A DNA stretch of 64,000 nucleotides, taken from the NCBI GenBank assembly GCA_947475715.1, contig CANJNY010000006.1, forward strand, positions 1-64,000. The letters are read 5' to 3'. The notes beneath the pieces are model-generated. The model searched no databases, was not told where the DNA came from, and worked only from the letters and a program-made list of their open reading frames with translations. Every line of letters begins with the position of its first letter. The first letter of the stretch is position 1. Of the stretch, positions 62,645-64,000 are shown piece after piece. Source of the DNA: Prolixibacteraceae bacterium. Lineage in GTDB: Bacteria > Bacteroidota > Bacteroidia > Bacteroidales > Prolixibacteraceae. Made by a program: the position numbers and the translations under genes.

Positions 62645-63328
62645 TCAATATTCGACACGCTGTTTTAGCGTTTTGATTCGTATGTTTCGGTATTCCATCA
62701 AACCACGATCGGCTTCGATTCCAAATCGGCCTGATCGGGGAATTTCAAAAGCCTCCTCCAGAACCTCTCCGTTGCAGGTACACCTGGCAATATTATTCTT
62801 AACGATTACCTTAATTTTATTCCAATCTTGTGCCTTATATTTTTTTAGTTGCTTGTATGGACCCGCAACAAGATAGTCCCTACATTGCAATTGCTTGCCA
62901 TGCAGGAAAATACCGCTGTCGGCGTTCACCGATGCCCTGAATTCGATAGTCAGACTGAAATCCCCGGTGTACTCTTGCTTCGTCCAAAGAGTAATCCAAT
63001 GAGGACCTTTAGCTTCGTCCCATGGGTTAATGGCAAGAATTCCCTCTTTTCCTGTAAAGCGGTTGTCAGCGGATTCATTTTTACCATCAAAGGATTCTAA
63101 AATTACCTTTTCATTTTTTTCGTCCAGATAACACCAGCCGGTTAGATCTCTGCCATTAAAGGGATTGATGTAATTCCCGGGAAAATTTGTTAGTCCCGGT
63201 TTATTAGCAAAGGATAGTCCTGGTATTAGAATATTTAGTACAACGATCAAAATAGAAAGTCGTAAGAATAGCACTCCCGGCTTTGGGTGATTGGTGCAAC
63301 AGATCGGTAAAATGACTCGTCTAATCAT
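62645..63328 (-). CDS. Exported DUF1080 (3-keto-disaccharide hydrolase-like) protein
   Basis: A 227-residue protein with a signal peptide (about residues 14-42, ending LSFANK) and a DUF1080 jelly-roll fold: NPFNGRDLTGWCY at the start, ITLWTKQEYTGDFSLTIEFR, DSGIFLHG, and FGIEADRGLMEYRNIRI at the end. DUF1080 proteins are often in carbohydrate-degrading loci and some act on 3-keto-disaccharides. Its place inside the cco cluster between ccoG and ccoH, all on one strand, is unusual. It may be co-transcribed with ccoH, whose start follows 4 bases past its stop. Confidence 0.87.
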   Translation of the reverse strand: MIRRVILPICCTNHPKPGVLFLRLSILIVVLNILIPGLSFANKPGLTNFPGNYINPFNGRDLTGWCYLDEKNEKVILESFDGKNESADNRFTGKEGILAINPWDEAKGPHWITLWTKQEYTGDFSLTIEFRASVNADSGIFLHGKQLQCRDYLVAGPYKQLKKYKAQDWNKIKVIVKNNIARCTCNGEVLEEAFEIPRSGRFGIEADRGLMEYRNIRIKTLKQRVEY

Positions 63329-63463
63329 TCAATTTTATTTTAATGCTTTTCAAAATTAACATCTGGTCACAGTGATGATATGGGGATAATTAGCTGCATG
63401 ATCTTATAATTCAATGATGTTTAGCATTGATTATGTTGCAAGTATAACCAATTTAGTTGTTGT

Positions 63464-64000
63464 TTAGTTCACAGGTCCAAGAAAGTTTGTAACGTATCTT
63501 TCTAAAATGCGATCCCCTTCGAAAATACCTACCTCAATTAGCGTACTCTTACCGGTTAAATCCTTCGCATTTAGATTTACAATGATTACACTTTCCAGTG
63601 TTCCCTGCGATTTTAAAAGGGATTGCCCGGTGATAAGCTGGATTTTCCCGGACTTAGGCATAATTAGCCTTAGTTGCAATGATTTGTCTGATTGGGTTTT
63701 ATTAATTATTTTCAGCATGTAAAGATTCGAAAATGTTACAGAGTCCACTTTTTGAAAGATGGAGCCCTGGACCCGGAGCATCGTAGTTTCTATCGGTTTA
63801 CGATTAAAGATAGTAACTGCAAGAATAATTAACAGAATAGCTAAAACCACTGAATAGGCATAGGTCCGTGCATTGAGAACCGAGCGTTTGCCGGTTTCAA
63901 TACCGTATACGGAGTCGAAGCGGATCAGGTTTTTGGGCTTATTGATTCGTTTCATTACGATATTACACTCATCAATGCACGCCGTGCAATTGATACATTC
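63464..64000 (-). CDS. ccoG: cbb3 oxidase accessory protein CcoG (N-terminal part outside the window)
   Basis: The C-terminal 178 residues of a CcoG/RdxA-type membrane ferredoxin protein. The frame runs open to the right window edge, where the sequence ECINCTACIDEC shows a CxxCxxCxxxC 4Fe-4S motif. It continues with SVYGIETGKRSVLNARTYAYSVVLAILLIILAV (last membrane helix) and an Ig-like C-terminal domain typical of CcoG (about the final 110 residues). An internal ATG at 63955 is not the real start. Gene order to the left (DUF1080, ccoH, SafE-like, ccoI) fits a cco maturation operon; the oxidase genes should lie past the edge. Confidence 0.9.
   Translation of the reverse strand, partial: ECINCTACIDECNIVMKRINKPKNLIRFDSVYGIETGKRSVLNARTYAYSVVLAILLIILAVTIFNRKPIETTMLRVQGSIFQKVDSVTFSNLYMLKIINKTQSDKSLQLRLIMPKSGKIQLITGQSLLKSQGTLESVIIVNLNAKDLTGKSTLIEVGIFEGDRILERYVTNFLGPVN

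Overview
The window is a chromosomal stretch of a Bacteroidota bacterium, most likely of the Bacteroidales/Marinilabiliales side. The evidence is a complete type IX secretion core (gldK-gldL-gldM-gldN with a PorP/SprF protein), a SusC/SusD pair with its own ECF sigma factor and FecR anti-sigma factor, several TAnnTTTG-type -7 promoter boxes, Bacteroidota-type lipoproteins, and Kdo/LPS genes (kdsB, an LptE-like gene). The cbb3 oxidase maturation genes at the right edge suggest microaerobic respiration. I see no rRNA, tRNA, CRISPR array, insertion sequence or prophage. Placement below phylum is inference.

Layout from left to right. 1-2.4 kb: shikimate genes aroA and aroB (minus). 2.5-8.2 kb: a small membrane protein, then a minus-strand operon holding an exported MEMO-AMMECR1 fusion, a polytopic spermidine-synthase-like protein with a degenerate active site, and the AmmeMemoRadiSam radical SAM enzyme. 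8.2-12.7 kb: a divergent radical SAM protein and a hybrid histidine kinase. 12.8-17 kb: CDGSH protein, PfkB sugar kinase, glycogen branching enzyme and kdsB (minus). 17-22.4 kb: sigma-54 activator, LptE-like lipoprotein, TPR-like protein, secG, groES and groEL (plus). 22.4-32 kb: a carboxyltransferase without biotin domain, ExbB/ExbD, MntP, an Ig-like lipoprotein, a shortened GT5 protein, panC, panD and radA.

32-46.5 kb is the cell-surface region, all on the minus strand: topA, a metal-ligand-depleted arginase-fold protein, PorP/SprF, gldKLMN, a LytS/LytTR two-component pair, and a solitary 885-residue Ala/Thr-rich surface lipoprotein with a strong UUCG-loop terminator.

46.9-58.6 kb is a polysaccharide utilisation locus (minus): ECF sigma factor, FecR, SusC with STN domain, SusD, GH20 hexosaminidase, FucU mutarotase, GH29 fucosidase and a NIPSNAP protein. 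Together they fit sensing, import and breakdown of fucosylated, N-acetylhexosamine-containing glycans. 58.7-64 kb carries cbb3 oxidase assembly genes ccoG (cut by the window end), ccoH, a SafE-like protein and ccoI, with a DUF1080 gene placed between ccoG and ccoH.

The points most worth a second look are the exported AmmeMemoRadiSam operon with its inactive-looking SpeE domain, the large surface lipoprotein beside the LytTR pair and T9SS genes, the pseudo-arginase in the T9SS neighbourhood, the GT5 fragment lacking its ADP-glucose motif, and a family of GACAAGG-core palindromes at gene ends.
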